From: Diphasiastrum complanatum
Lineage: Eukaryota > Streptophyta > Lycopodiopsida > Lycopodiales > Lycopodiaceae
Direction of reading: 5' to 3'
Assembly (NCBI GenBank): GCA_029204225.1
Contig: MU832233.1
Span: 17,431-81,430 of the forward strand
Length of the DNA stretch: 64,000 nt
The translations under genes and the position numbers were made by a program. The notes beneath the pieces were generated by a model. That model was given only the letters and a program-made list of their open reading frames with translations. It did no database searches and had not been told where the DNA came from. Within the stretch, counting starts at the first letter, position 1; the number at the start of each line of letters is the position of its first letter. Positions 12,055 through 23,218 of this stretch are shown piece after piece.

Positions 12055-12133
<79 letters not shown>
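12055..12133. repeat. (GA)39 microsatellite
   Basis: This is an uninterrupted GA run of 79 bp, the third long GA/CT tract in the first 13 kb. Confidence 0.98.
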
Positions 12134-12136
<3 letters not shown>

Positions 12137-13577
12137 ATATATTGATGGGTTTAGGTAAACTTCCTATAGATATGCGCATAGAGCATATGATGCATTTGGC
12201 CTTCATGTATAAGAAAAAGTGATGTACCTACTCATGTAGAGCCATCATCATCGGTTTGACGCTATGCCTCCAAGTGTCATGACTCTTTGGCGATTTATGA
12301 ACAAGAGAAATATATCCTCAAATTGTAGTGAAGGCATGCCAAACTCTACAAAGATGATATGGTGAGTTGAGCCATGCCTCCCAACTTGAGTAAGAAATAT
12401 AGACCCTAGGATTTTTTCCATATTGATTATTCATTTACCAAGACAAATATCGTCTTCCATTAAAAAAAGACATAAAAAAAGTCATGCAACTATTATTTTT
12501 CATAGCAATACACTAGCCCATGTCGAAAGGCGTTGTTTAATTGGAGCTCCTAGGAGTTGATGCATATGATGCACAAGAGAAACAAGAATGCTATGGTATA
12601 CCACAAGCGCATTGCCATAAGAATGCCATTTTGGTGAAAATGTATTTTAGTACTTACGGTGTTTATGTTCATTCGTGAATACTCATATTTTGCTATTTGG
12701 CCTCATTCCCATTTTGCTTACATTGGCCAACCTGAACACATAGTATTTATTGCCTTTGCAATGGAAGGCCAAAAACAAAACAAAACAAAACTTGGGCAAG
12801 CAAGAATAGTTTTAGGTTCAACCATACTGATTTACTACTGAATGACATTACTTTTGATGATGTGAGTGTCAATGCTTTCTTGGCAATGTCTTAGAGTCGT
12901 CGTGGAGGCACTGGCATGGCCTCAAGCTCAAGGTCATCCTCCCCATCATCAAACTCACCCTCATTCTCATCCTCATCCTTGCTTTTATTTAAGGAGGCTG
13001 ATAAAATATTGCTTCCATATGTTGATGCTTTCTTAGCTTGTACTTCGTATAAAATTATTAATCTTAGCTTGTACTTTGTATAGAATTATTAATCTACGGT
13101 TACCTTTTGAGGAGAAAAAATATTTTTCAAAGGTGTAGCAGCACCAAGGTGACACTAATAGGACAAAGAAATATTTTCCTGGGCTATGCCTGAAAGGTGC
13201 ATTGTCTTAATTGCTGTTAAGGCTTTTTGGAAAAGCAGTTCTTATAACTTCATTGCAAGCTCAGAAAGAAATTTGTTAAAGTTCATAACTTCATCACTAT
13301 TTGTCAAAAAAGTTTGGGAAGAAGCAGCGGTTTGCATACACTTACGAGGAATACTCTGTCGAAGGAGAGTGGTAAGTAGCAATGAGCCCCCTCTGCTTTG
13401 AAGGATCTAAAAACACAGACGAGAGTGCAGTGCCCAATCGACTCATCAGCGAAAGAAAGTTGAAATAAAACGACCGCTTGGCATGCAAATCATCAATACT
13501 GTTAACAGTAGAATCAGTATGATATCGAAATATATACGTATATCTAAAACCTTCATACAAAAATTTTTGGATTGCCA
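12134..13577. other. Spacer DNA between microsatellite and NF-YA copy B 3' flank
   Basis: No gene was recognised. On the - strand, 12900-12975 translates as an acidic run (DEDENEGEFDDGEDD) of the kind found in many nuclear protein tails, but there is no supporting frame around it. Confidence 0.4.
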
Positions 13578-14344
13578 ATGCGTTTACTTTTCACAGAGAG
13601 GATTGTAATAGCAAGGCAAGTAATGAAGAAATCAAAGACGGGGCAATAAAGCAGCGTTCTAATGTCTTCTGCTGCCCATGCCAGTCTGCTTTACAAAGCT
13701 GACATGAACCTAAATAAACTTTCCAACTATCAAAAGTGCTAGATTCACCCACAACAAAATCGGTAATATACATTGTCAACTTTTGAGCACATGTTCGAGC
13801 AAAACTATTGGACAGTTTCCATATGAGTAAAATCTATGCCCTCCGCATCAGGCTCAACATCATCACGCTTTGCAGGTATCCCACACAAATGATGACATGC
13901 AATTTGGTACTGATCAGCAGCACATTATTGGTGAGTGATGAAAAAGATACCTCTCTGCACCATAGCTGGTCTCATTTTTCTCTCTTTTTTTTATCCTTTT
14001 TGTGCACCTGAACAGCAGCAGAGTAGAATTCGCGACCCTCATCGAGGAGAGGAAAGGGTGTATTCACCAAGAGGCCTTGCTTATTGATGACTGAAATAGT
14101 AAGGTTGCAATAGCAAAATCAACAGAACTGTGCTACCTTTACCTTTTTAACGGAAAAAGCACATAGGACAATCAGTATGATGTATGATATTTTAATCTTG
14201 TTCCAACTAAGGGTGTTATGGCAATGAGAGTTTGTTCAACTATTTAAGCCCCTCAATCCCCTACCTGCCCACTGACATGCAAGCACAATGACTCTACAAG
14301 GGACAGCTTTCACGTCACCAAAGAGGCTGTTATAACTGAAAACT
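13578..14344 (-). other. 3' untranslated/flanking region of NF-YA copy B
   Basis: This is the reverse-complement counterpart of 627-1370. Shared blocks occur in the same order, from the stop codon outward, until the block ending GTTTACTTTTCAC at about 13578-13590, after which similarity fades. Indels and substitutions are frequent, unlike in the exon. Long-lasting similarity of non-coding flank suggests a fairly recent duplication, a conserved 3' UTR, or both. Confidence 0.65.
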
Positions 14345-14872
14345 TCACTGTTTAGGGACGATTGCACAGTAGGATCTACTTACGACATCTTTCACTGCTC
14401 CATTTTCTGCTTGATTTAGTCCATATGAAGATTGCACGGAAGGTGAGTGTAAGTACTGTTGTTTGTAATAACCCTGGCTGCGAGCTCCGCAGACCCCGTT
14501 TATTGCTAAATCCAGATGGAGCTCTTCACTCTGATCGTAGCTTGTAAAACCACCGACATCCCCTTTCTCCGGCAGAAAGTGTTTTTGCACGTTGCTTGAA
14601 CCAGTTTTTGTACCATAGCCTGATTCACAGGGATCTGTATTTGAGATTCTCAAGAACCTTTCTTGCAGTTGTTGACATACAGCTATTTGTTCGTTAAATT
14701 TCACAGATTCTTTATCTTTTGCACTTAAAACTTGCTCGGATGATGCTTGTGGCAATCCATGATTCTCTTTGAAATGATTTGAACTTTGCTTCTCTTTTGT
14801 ATTCAAAAACCGGCCACCACAACCTCTTGCTCTCCTCAAGGCGTGCTGATGCCGCGACTCATGTAAGTAAGG
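14345..14872 (-). CDS. NF-YA: NF-YA terminal coding exon (copy B), partial gene
   Basis: This is the last coding exon of a second NF-YA gene, on the - strand, pointing at copy A. It starts after a TTTGCAG acceptor (14873-14879) with PYLHESRHQHALRRARG and RGCGGRFLNTK, the CCAAT-contacting part of the NF-YA domain, and runs 175 residues to VPKQ and a TGA at 14345-14347. The tail is similar to copy A with one single-residue gap near the end (VVSRSY against VVPSRSY) and about 44 replacements by eye. All keep the frame open, as expected under purifying selection. The DNA-binding segment keeps the usual RRARG. The partner exon encoding the NF-YB/YC-binding helix (usually YVNAKQYHGI-like) was not found to the right within several kb, so the intron is long, or the gene is cut. 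If cut, this would be a 3' gene fragment. Confidence 0.9.
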   Translation of the reverse strand, partial: PYLHESRHQHALRRARGCGGRFLNTKEKQSSNHFKENHGLPQASSEQVLSAKDKESVKFNEQIAVCQQLQERFLRISNTDPCESGYGTKTGSSNVQKHFLPEKGDVGGFTSYDQSEELHLDLAINGVCGARSQGYYKQQYLHSPSVQSSYGLNQAENGAVKDVVSRSYCAIVPKQ

Positions 14873-14992
14873 CTGCAAAGCATGAAATGGCAAAGCAATT
14901 AACAGAAACTAAATTAGATTGTGCTTTCCAGTCAGATCTTTGCATATGTATGTATAGTCATCTAAGAAGTTCAAGGGGCAGATTTATTGATG
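14873..14992 (-). other. Intron end preceding NF-YA copy B terminal exon
   Basis: The - strand carries a T-rich stretch and TTTGCAG acceptor. It is homologous to 1-95, including CCCCTTGAACTTCTTAGAT. The corresponding copy A sequence beyond this lies outside the window. Confidence 0.75.
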
Positions 14993-15456
14993 CCATTCTT
15001 ACTAATTCATAAAACAGAGAGCCACTAAAATAGGAAATCTATGTAGTAGCAATTGAACTAGCCGAGGTGTCACAGAGCACTGAGTGATGTGGCCACGGGA
15101 GTGCATGCAAGAAAGAGTATATTTGTTTGGTTGGGTTGTATTGTACTACTCACAGCTCGTCGGTGTTCTTTGATTCTAGTCAGTTCCTAGGTGGTATTTC
15201 AGTGGCATCGAAAACAAAGAGACTATTCATTGATTCTTCAATCGTTTGGAGCACTTTGGATCGTGGGAAGGCTATGGGAGGTTGCTCTTGCTTCAGGAGG
15301 TTGATTTTACTCTTCTAACCTTGGCAGCAGAGCTAGGTAGCGAAGTCCAAGGTGAGAACGTGAGAACTACCTACTACACGTCTTTTCCTTCACTTTTTTA
15401 GTTCTTATGGGCTTTTTGACAGCAAATAGGGCTCTTAGAAACCTTTTTTTGATAGT
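14993..15456. other. Probable intron or flank of NF-YA copy B
   Basis: No exon was recognised on either strand. A small + strand frame at 15127-15318 shows no domain. Confidence 0.4.
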
Positions 15457-15590
15457 ATTAGGCATTAGGGTTAGACTGTAGACATTAATTATTAGGGTTA
15501 GGCTTTAGGCATTAAGCATTAGGCATTAGGGTTAGGCTTTAAGCATTAGGCATTAGGCATTAAACGTTATGCTCTAGGGTTTGGCTTTAT
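15457..15590. repeat. Degenerate telomere-like tandem array
   Basis: The array consists of 6-8 bp units of ATTAGGC, ATTAGGG, TTAGGCTTTAGGC and TTAGGG, with interruptions. A related (TG)n run and TTAGGCTTTAGAC follow at 15595-15623. The units resemble plant-type TTTAGGG and TTAGGG repeats but are too mixed to be an active telomere, so this is an interstitial or telomere-like minisatellite. Confidence 0.75.
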
Positions 15591-15623
15591 AAATGTGTTT
15601 GTGTGTGTGTGTTAGGCTTTAGA

Positions 15624-16792
15624 CATAGGTAATACAGTGTTTGAATAACTGATCTTTGGCCGATACACTTGTTACTGCAAGTTCATGACAATGTTTTTAG
15701 CAAGTAAAAATGGGTGAAATGCATGGGGTGGTGACATGTGAAATGGATTTGTGAGAAGGGGTGGTGTGCTTGGAGGAAGGGATGAAGAATGGGTAATGGG
15801 TTTCAAGTGAAGATGCCCTTAGGGCACTGCTTGGCAAGATTGATTGCTAGAAAGTAGTTATTGGGCTGTCACTATGGTAGCAAGATTTATAACCTATTTG
15901 GTTAGGAATTCTTGTGGGTCCAGCGATGGTGGCCCAGCCTCTTTATGAGCAGCAGGATTGTTGGTAAGATTAGCAACCTTCCAGCCCATTTTTCTGTCTA
16001 TTTTGGCCTGTCAAAACAATCTTAGGGTATGTAGATTTTTCTCTTCCCTCAAAATCGAAGTCCTTGCTTAAATTCCTACTCAAAATCAGGATTTGATTTA
16101 GGAGGTCACTGGAGGCTGTTTTATATTTACTGCCCACAGTCGCTGTAACAAACTTTGCTTGCTTTCTAGGGTAGAAAAAACTTGGATCTGATTAACCAGA
16201 GATGCAGCTGGTGGTGGTTTCCAACATTTTAGTTGTTGGTCTAGGAGTTGTTTCCCCATCTTTTTTGCCCTAGAATTTAGCTTATTTAGCAGGGTTTGAG
16301 TAGTGACTGAGGGCCTGGGGCCCCCTGTTTTCTAGCTGTAGTGTGCTGAGTGGACAACCTAATATCAGTGAAACAAGCGCTGGGGAGTGCCTGTGGTGGC
16401 CTGCAAACCGAAGTATTTTATAGTTGCTGAGGGATGTGGGGATTGGACAGAAGTTTGAAATAACCTCTCTGAAACTTTTAGGGTTTTCTTAGTTGTAAAA
16501 AACAGGGTTTCTATGTGTTAGTTATTGTCGAGTAACAGCCAATTAAGCCTAAAAAGTGGATGGTATTTTGAACCGTAAGGCAAGGAATTGCTACTGTCTG
16601 CAGCAGTAGTTAATCGATTAATTGGCTAAACCTGTTAAAAGTTAATGCTAGGATCAATACGGAATTTAGCAGTTCTTGCAAACTTGAGGAATACCATCGA
16701 TGGCAAATGATTGTAATCTTGTTACCTGAAACCCTTAAGCTTGGAAATATTAAAAGCCTTAGCAAATTCTTATTGTAATTCTTCCCGAGTCT
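15624..16792. other. Intergenic DNA, no recognised gene
   Basis: Composition is mixed, with GT-rich passages. No coding or RNA feature is supported. Confidence 0.4.
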
Positions 16793-16933
16793 CATAGAAC
16801 CCACCATGGGTCCTGGGAACCGTGGGGTGAACCGTGGTACGGTTCCTCTATTTAATTGATTAATTAATTAATTACCAAATTCCCCCTAAAACCCTCCCAA
16901 CGCATTTTTGGTCCTCATTTCACAAATGGTCCT
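16793..16933 (+). mobile_element. hAT-type MITE, 5' portion (second copy)
   Basis: It begins CATAGAACCCACCATGGG, continues with GAACCGTGG and ACGGTTCC motifs, then a TTAATTAATTAATT run and a CCCCCTAAAACCC block. This is the same order as the start of the complete MITE at 17245. The 3' end is missing: the sequence runs into a tandem repeat and then the chromovirus. No matching target duplication can be shown. Confidence 0.6.
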
Positions 16934-17131
16934 CAGATTTCAGAATTGATCTCACAGATTTCACAGATTTCACAGATTTTTGGCATTACACAGATTTCAG
17001 AGATTCAAATGATTTCACAGATTTAACAGATTCAAATGATTTCACAGATTTCACAGATTTTTGGCATTACACAGATTTCAAAGATTCAAATGATTTCACA
17101 GATTTCACAGATTCAAATGATTTCACAGATT
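16934..17131. repeat. Tandem AGATTTCAC-type minisatellite
   Basis: A 9-bp word (AGATTTCAC) and an 18-20 bp higher unit with GATTCAAATGATTTCACAG alternate over about 200 bp, including two copies of TTTTTGGCATTACACAG. The Ile-Ser-Gln repeat protein frame over it is an artefact. Confidence 0.85.
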
Positions 17132-19390
17132 TTTTTGGCCTTTGTTTTGCACATTGCATTATTGCTTATGAGTCTCGTCGTCTTCGCTCATACGAGCAAC
17201 GCTATTCTGTGCATGAGAAAGAGCTTCTTGCTATTATCTATACTCATAGAACCCACGGTTCCCAGAACCCACGGTTCCCAGAACCGTGGGTTCTGGGAAC
17301 CGTGGAAGGAACCGTACCACGGTTCCTTGAACCGTGGTACGGTTCATGTAAAAAAATAATTAATTGTTTAATTAATTAATTTTCCTAAATTTCCCCTCAA
17401 AGCTAGTTTTTGTCCCTCTCTCTCTCTCTGTATCCCTCTCTCTTATCAATTTGGGAGATTAAATCATTTGAAGTAAATAATCTAAGTAGGGAGAATCTGC
17501 TTTTTCTGAAAAAAAATTGGCATTTTTTTAGCATTTTTTTGGGCTATTTTTGGGGGCTGGGACAAAAAACAAATTAATTAATTAATCCATTATTCAGTGC
17601 AGTTCACCACGGTTCTGGGCAAAAATTTTAAAGAACCGTACGGTTCACTGTACGGTTCTCAGAACCATGGTGAACCGTTAATGGTTCATTGATTCTATGT
17701 CTATACTCTTAAGAAGTGGCACCATTATCTTTATCGAGTTCCATTTGACATTATTACTGATCACTAGTCTATATTTTTTCTGTTTTCTCAACGTGACCTT
17801 AGTGATCGTCAGTTTCGTTGGTTGCAGTTTTTACAGTCTTTCAATTTTTCTATATTGTATCGTCCTGGTCGTGCTAACACTGCTGCTGATGCATTATCTC
17901 GTCTTCCAGCTTTGTTGAATACACTCGTTTCTACTATTCCTACTTGGTTTGATGATCTACCTGCCACATACCTTACATGTTCTGATTTTCGTGATGTTTA
18001 TAGTTTTGCCCCACCTGTTTTGCCCCGTCCTCATCAGGTTTACTTCATTGTTGACAACCGTCTTTATCGTTATGATTCTCTTTGTATTCCTAGTTCCTTG
18101 GGTATTCGTTCCCAATTATTGTCGGATGCTCATTCCTCCCCTGTTGGGGGTGACTTTGGTTTGTCTCAAAGACCAATTCTATTGGCCCTCTCTTCGATCT
18201 GAGCTTGTTGTACTTATTCGTACCTGCCCTTTCTGTCTTCGTAATAAGTACTCCCGTGCTAAGTCTGTTGGTTTGCTCCAGAGTTGGCCTATTCCTCATC
18301 GCTAATGGACTGATATATCTATGGACTTTATCCTTGGCCTTCCCCGTACCCAGCGTGGTCACGATTCATGTATGGTGGTAGTTGACAAGTTCTCGAAACA
18401 GGCACATTTTATACCAGTTCGCAGTACCATCACAACAGAGCAGTGTGCACGTTTGTTCCTATCAGAGATTTTCTGCCTGCATGGATTTCCTCGTACTATC
18501 CTTTCTGATCGGGATAGTAAATTACATCCATATTCTGGACATAGCTTATGCATATCTTGGATATACAGCTTTTTATGGGTTTTGCTTATCGCTCTACTTC
18601 TGATGGGCAGTCTGAGGTCCTTAACAGGATCCTGGAGGATTATTTACGCCATTTTGTTACTCCTTCTGGGAAGGATTGGAATCAGCATTTATGTTTAGCA
18701 GAGTATAGCTATAATAGTTACCAGCACAGGTGCCATTTTTATTATCTCCTATGCACCTCTTTTACTTGGCATTCCTCTCCCTCCTGAGGATACACCTGTC
18801 ACACTTGCGCTTATTACCCGGGCCAGTTCTCATTTATAGCATGTTCAGCAGCGTTATCAGACCTTAGTTGATCGTCACCATCGCCATGTTGAGTTTTAGC
18901 TTGGAGATATGGTTTATCTACACCTACGGTTTGCACGTCATCATTTTGTCCAGGGCCATGCTTCTACTGAGAAGCTTGCACCACGTTATTATGGGCCTTA
19001 ACACATTTTGGAGGTTCTTAGTCCAGTTACATATCGCTTATAGCTTCCTGCTTTCACACGAGCCTGTGATGTATTCCATGTCAGTTTATTACGTGCTGCT
19101 ATTGAGGATGACGCTCCTTGTGATGCTGAGTCTCCTACTGCTCCCGAGTTGTTTCCAGTTTTACCTGCTACTATATAACAGGTTCGTCAAATAGTCGACG
19201 CCGTTAGCAGATTTAGTTTTTGGTCCAGTGGGATGGTCGTCCTATTGAGGAAGCCACATGGGAGCCTATTGATGTCTTTTATCATACACCATCACTTGCG
19301 GATCAGGCTCGTGCTCTTGCTGCACTTGTTGATTCCTCTACATCAGATGTTGTTCTAGTTGTTGATGCACCAGGGCTTGCTGCTGTTTGA
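17132..19390 (+). pseudogene. Ty3/gypsy chromovirus pol 3' part (RNase H, integrase, chromodomain)
   Basis: The order of domains is that of chromoviruses. RNase H: AYESRRLRSYEQRYSVHEKE near 17170-17229, then after the MITE the block ending YRPGRANTAADALSRLP near 17861-17911. Integrase zinc finger: HSSPVGGDFG near 18130 and CPFCLRNK near 18222. Integrase core: [20 protein letters not shown] and [14 protein letters not shown] (18320-18525), then [13 protein letters not shown] near 18596 with the later core Glu. A chromodomain-like tail has WDGRPIEEATWEP near 19226-19265. Integrase would insert the cDNA, and the chromodomain would steer it to marked chromatin. Several frameshifts and stops, the split RNase H and absence of gag, protease and RT show that it is dead. 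Confidence 0.88.
17245..17699. mobile_element. Complete hAT-type MITE inserted in chromovirus RNase H
   Basis: The 455-bp insert has termini CATAGAA (17245-17251) and its inverted copy TTCTATG (17693-17699). It is flanked by the 8-bp duplication TCTATACT (17237-17244 and 17700-17707), and the RNase H frame resumes after it. An 8-bp duplication and a CA-starting short TIR are hAT signatures. The insert encodes no protein. It carries many GAACCGT/ACGGTTC words near both ends, typical of subterminal transposase-binding arrays, with TTAATTAATT and CCCTCTCTC runs inside. It is non-autonomous and inserted after the chromovirus. Confidence 0.85.
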
Positions 19391-19436
19391 TCCAGTTTCT
19401 TTTCGACAGTTGGGTCTTTTTTTTTGTGTCGGGGAG

Positions 19437-19979
19437 AGTTATGGACTTGGCTCATTACATTCGCTGCGTCCATTTACATTTACTTACTTTATGCATAAGC
19501 AGGCCTTGGGCCCTTTTTATTCATTAGTGACACTTCGACTATACGGTTGGCCTCTGGCCTTATTATTCATTATTAGGCCATTTGGACATAGTACTGGAGA
19601 GTGGGGGCCTTCTTGGAGGGCGCACTATTATCCCTCCCAGTTGGGCCCTAGCCCCCGGAAGCTTCCTTTTAGGGCTTCCTCTTGGCTATAAGTAGGGAAA
19701 CTGTGTCATTTGTTATTTAGCTGATGATATTGATCTTTCTCTTTAGCCTCCTTAATCTCTCTCTTTCCTGCTTTCTAGGGCTAAGTCTTGCTTATGTGCT
19801 GCTTTCATAGCTTAAGTCTTGCTTTTGTGCTGCTTTAATAGCTTAGCTCTAGATCAATTGTGGCTTCATCCGTAATTCCATATTACCGCACATGTTGGGT
19901 TAAAGGTCGCTCTATTTTCCACCTTGGACCTCCGTAGATGATAATGCTATTATTGGTTTATTCTTGCTACACCAACACA
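19437..19979 (+). mobile_element. 3' LTR of the chromovirus
   Basis: It follows a GGGGAG purine tract at about 19430. The LTR would begin AGTTATGGAC, close to TGTTATGGAC at the start of the gypsy LTR at 25567, so the first bases are probably mutated. It ends near TACACCAACA about 19979. A CTATAAGTAGG box near 19685 could be the TATA element. The 5' LTR is not in the window. Confidence 0.55.
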
Positions 19980-22734
19980 TAACTTGTAATCCAAGATTGA
20001 ACATTTATCTAGCAGCTAACTTTTTATTATCCATGTCTCCAACCCAAGCAACACGTGTATCATTCTAGCTTCCGTTCACACAACCATTATACTAAATTTA
20101 TATTTGTAAGCACCATTCTTGTTGTTTTTTGTATAGTTGCTAACTATGATGTTGCACGTTTGCATAATCTCCAAGTCTCTACATTGCATGGTTGCATTGA
20201 TCGTTCTTAATTTTTTTTTAAATATAGGGAGCCTGGAGATTAGATACTAGGAGTGAAAAAAACCATGTAAAAAAGGTTTTATATGGCCGGTGGACAATTT
20301 CAAGTTCAACATATCTAACACGTAGTTAATCTAATCCCACAAATGTGTCGTCCTCTGCAAATGATCATAATCGATAATGCTAAATAGAATGTAGCCAACA
20401 ACAACATATGGTAGATTAATTTTCATTAAATTAGCTTTAAGTTTATTTAGAAATGTGTCATCGATTATGGCTAGTTAGCAAGTATACGTCTCTATCCCCA
20501 TACTCTATACTTGCAATTTAGACTACATCAAACTACGTAGATCGTATATTTTGCAATAAAAAATCAATCAACACATATAGTATTAAGGTGCACCTTGAGC
20601 GTTGCTTCTGACAAACACAAAAGTTAAAAAAAAACCCATACATATGAAGTTGATGTGAATACTAGGTTCGCTAACTTGAAGCGACGTACTTGTAATTGGC
20701 ATAGGGGTGTTACTAGGTCTTTATTAGAGAGTGCTAGATTGAGCTCCTAAAATGTAGGAGTTGACCGGTCAAATGGATACGTTTCATATGTTGTATGTGA
20801 CACTTGGTCTAAAACATGCGTGATAGTGGTGCGATGGTTTTGGCAACTTCCGCATAGTTGTCCATGTGTCATGATTTTGCCAAGTGGCAAGTGCAGGTGG
20901 CCAATTTACATGCACAATGCTTCATTGTACATGCTATGTCAGGGTTTAGTGGTGTTTTGAGGAATTTTATGTGTGAGGCTTGGAAAGGTATTCCTTTTTT
21001 ATTCCTATGCAACAATGATTGGGAGGAGACTTGCAATAGTGCTCTCTTGGGGTTTTACTATTGTATTTTGAAAAGAGACTAATATATTAAAGTGACAACT
21101 TTTGCATCTTTCTTGTGTATTTTCAACAGTAGATTGTTGCAATTCATGTCAAAGCGGTGATTTCCTACGAGATGTCCATGTACTTGAATTTATTGCTTAG
21201 TTTTGGAGCCTTATTTTGCTATTTAAAATGCTAGGAAAATGGATTGGTGGACGCCTCGTGGATTGCTAACCTCAATGATCTCCTAGATTGTTGGTGCCCT
21301 TGTTCTAGCCACTCTTTTGTTCTTACGAAAGTGCGAATCTTTGTGTTTCTTGATAAGCTTTCACAATTTACTACTTCTCAATTTCTTTAGAGTCTTCAAG
21401 AGGACTAGTAGCCCATGGTACCTTGTGACGTTTGCTTTCTTTTGGCTAGATTTTGAGGAATGCACACCCTAATTGCTGATTTTGAAAGGGCAAGCATGTA
21501 TAAAGATTGTGCTATAGAAGGTCAATTCCAACCAAATCTTAGAGGAACTATAGGTTGCCAAGCCGAGTCATCGTTTATGTGCATCAATTTTCTTTTAGCC
21601 TTGAGCAAAGAGTCGAGAGTGCTGATTCGTTTCAAGTTTTTGGCTAGTATGTGCATGGAATTTTGTTTTAGGATCCCATTTCGCTTTTCTATTGCCTCTT
21701 GCTAAGCTTGCTATATTTGTATCAATCAACCACGGATAGTTTTGAAGAGTCTAGCCATGATTCAAAGAGATTGGATGTTTTTAATGCTAAGGTGGATGCT
21801 ATGGAAGCCATGCTCAAAAAAATTTACATCAATAAAAGTTTGGAAAAAATCTTGCAATGAGCTTGCAAGAGTAAGTGGAATTGTAGTCGTGGATATGGAG
21901 CCAATATCAAGTGAGGAGGTAGAAATTTTTGTGAAGAAGCGAGAGCCAGTTACCATCAAGAGTTGCCAAAGCATCTTGGTGCAATGGCATTATGAACCAT
22001 CAATGTAGTGAAAAGCTAGTTGCAAAAGTGGGAAAAGTCCTTTTTGATGTGGGCACAATGTACAATTTCAAGTGGACTAGATGGAAGAACCGATGCACGT
22101 GGAAGAGCTACAATTGTATAGTCAAGGTGTTCCTTGTTTGATGAACATTTTTGTGGTTAGGAAGGTGTGTGTGACTACTTCAATGAATATCAGAAACTTG
22201 ATACTTCTTTCATATATATGAGTGTACCATTATGCGGTAGAGATGTATTATGGTGTTCGATGCTAGATCCTCACATGTCATGAATTCAAATCTGGTGAAA
22301 AGTTTGAATGTGAGGACACAACCATCCTAGCACTAGTACATAGTTAAGATCGCTAATGAAAAGAGTACAAAAGATTGGGATACGAGGGCTGTGGGCATTC
22401 CATTAAATATTCAGAGTTAAAAAAAAAAGGTTAGATCTTGAGATAACCCGTTTTGGCATGATTTGATGTCCTTTTGGGGAGTTGTTGGCATGCAATACAA
22501 AAGCCCTACATTGTCTGGGATACTCATGTGCAAGTTTCAGTAAAACAGCAGGCTTCATTCCATCCATGGTGAGTGGGATTTGTCTCTTGGACTTAGATCT
22601 TATCTAAACAGTTGCATAAGATACATTGTGAGTACATGCATGTCTGTTTTTTGCTTGAAATGTCTACTAGTGCTATGCGAGTAGCATATGGCATGCACAA
22701 ACTATTACCTCAACTGCTTTAGATCGCTGCAATT
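19980..22734. other. Intergenic DNA with no recognised gene
   Basis: Short open frames at 20858-21082, 21460-21705 and 21742-22008 were examined. None shows a domain or catalytic motif. The stretch probably consists of old repeats. Confidence 0.4.
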
Positions 22735-22885
22735 GTAGAGGGGTGTGAACCCATGCTTCGGAGGCGTTGCCCCCCGATCCCCCCGACAGGAGGGGCCTAG
22801 GTGGATGTCGTCGGCCCCCCTTGGACCCCCCCGACGACAGTAGCAGGGGGGCACTGCCCCCCCCTGCACCCCCCCCCTAGATAAA
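22735..22885. repeat. GC-rich island with inverted repeat and C-runs
   Basis: In AT-rich surroundings this patch has runs of 6-9 Cs and an inverted repeat TGTCGTCGG (22806-22814) / CCGACGACA (22831-22839). The C-runs at 22840-22880 give a G-rich - strand able to form quadruplex-like structures. A Gly/Pro-rich - strand frame (22705-22929) spans it but is most likely due to composition. Confidence 0.7.
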
Positions 22886-23139
22886 AATGGGGTCCAATAT
22901 TTATGCTCCCAATTGTATGCACATTGCACTCACATCTCCAATAAAATGATTGCAAAAGTGATCATCATCCATAGAGTTGATAGCCCAAAGTTCAAACTGT
23001 AGCATTAACAAATACTGAGAACCAGAGCAAATCTACTGCACTTATGGGAGGCAAAACGCTGGTTTGACCATTGCTCCCCTAGAAAAATTTCAGCCATAAG
23101 CTATTTTTCCAAAAAAAATTGAATTTTTTTTATTTGCAC
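22886..23139. other. Short intergenic stretch
   Basis: No feature was recognised. Confidence 0.4.
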
Positions 23140-23218
23140 GTTCGCAGTTCAAAACGCGATTCGCATAATCGTGGTTCGTGAAACGCAAACCCAGCAAATC
23201 GCATTTCGCTGCAACTAT
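23140..23218. mobile_element. hAT element end fragment
   Basis: CGCGATTCGC, TCGTGGTTCGTG and AATCGCATTTCGCTGC words lead to a terminus CGCTGCAACTATG (about 23206-23218). This resembles the right end of the hAT element at 44081 (TTCGCTGCACAG then ATG) and the shared CATAG terminus read in reverse. No opposite end with a matching 8-bp duplication was found. Confidence 0.45.

Noticed and set aside
15457-15623. A true telomere
   Set aside because: The units are mixed and short, and unique-looking sequence continues on both sides.
17036-17359. Ile-Ser-Gln repeat protein
   Set aside because: It arises from the AGATTTCAC tandem array fused by chance to RNase H and MITE sequence.
18090-18553. - strand frames across the chromovirus integrase
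   Set aside because: They are opposite-strand shadows of the integrase domain.
22705-22929. Gly/Pro/Arg-rich protein on the - strand
   Set aside because: It is explained by GC-rich composition and C-runs of the hairpin island; no start context or domain.
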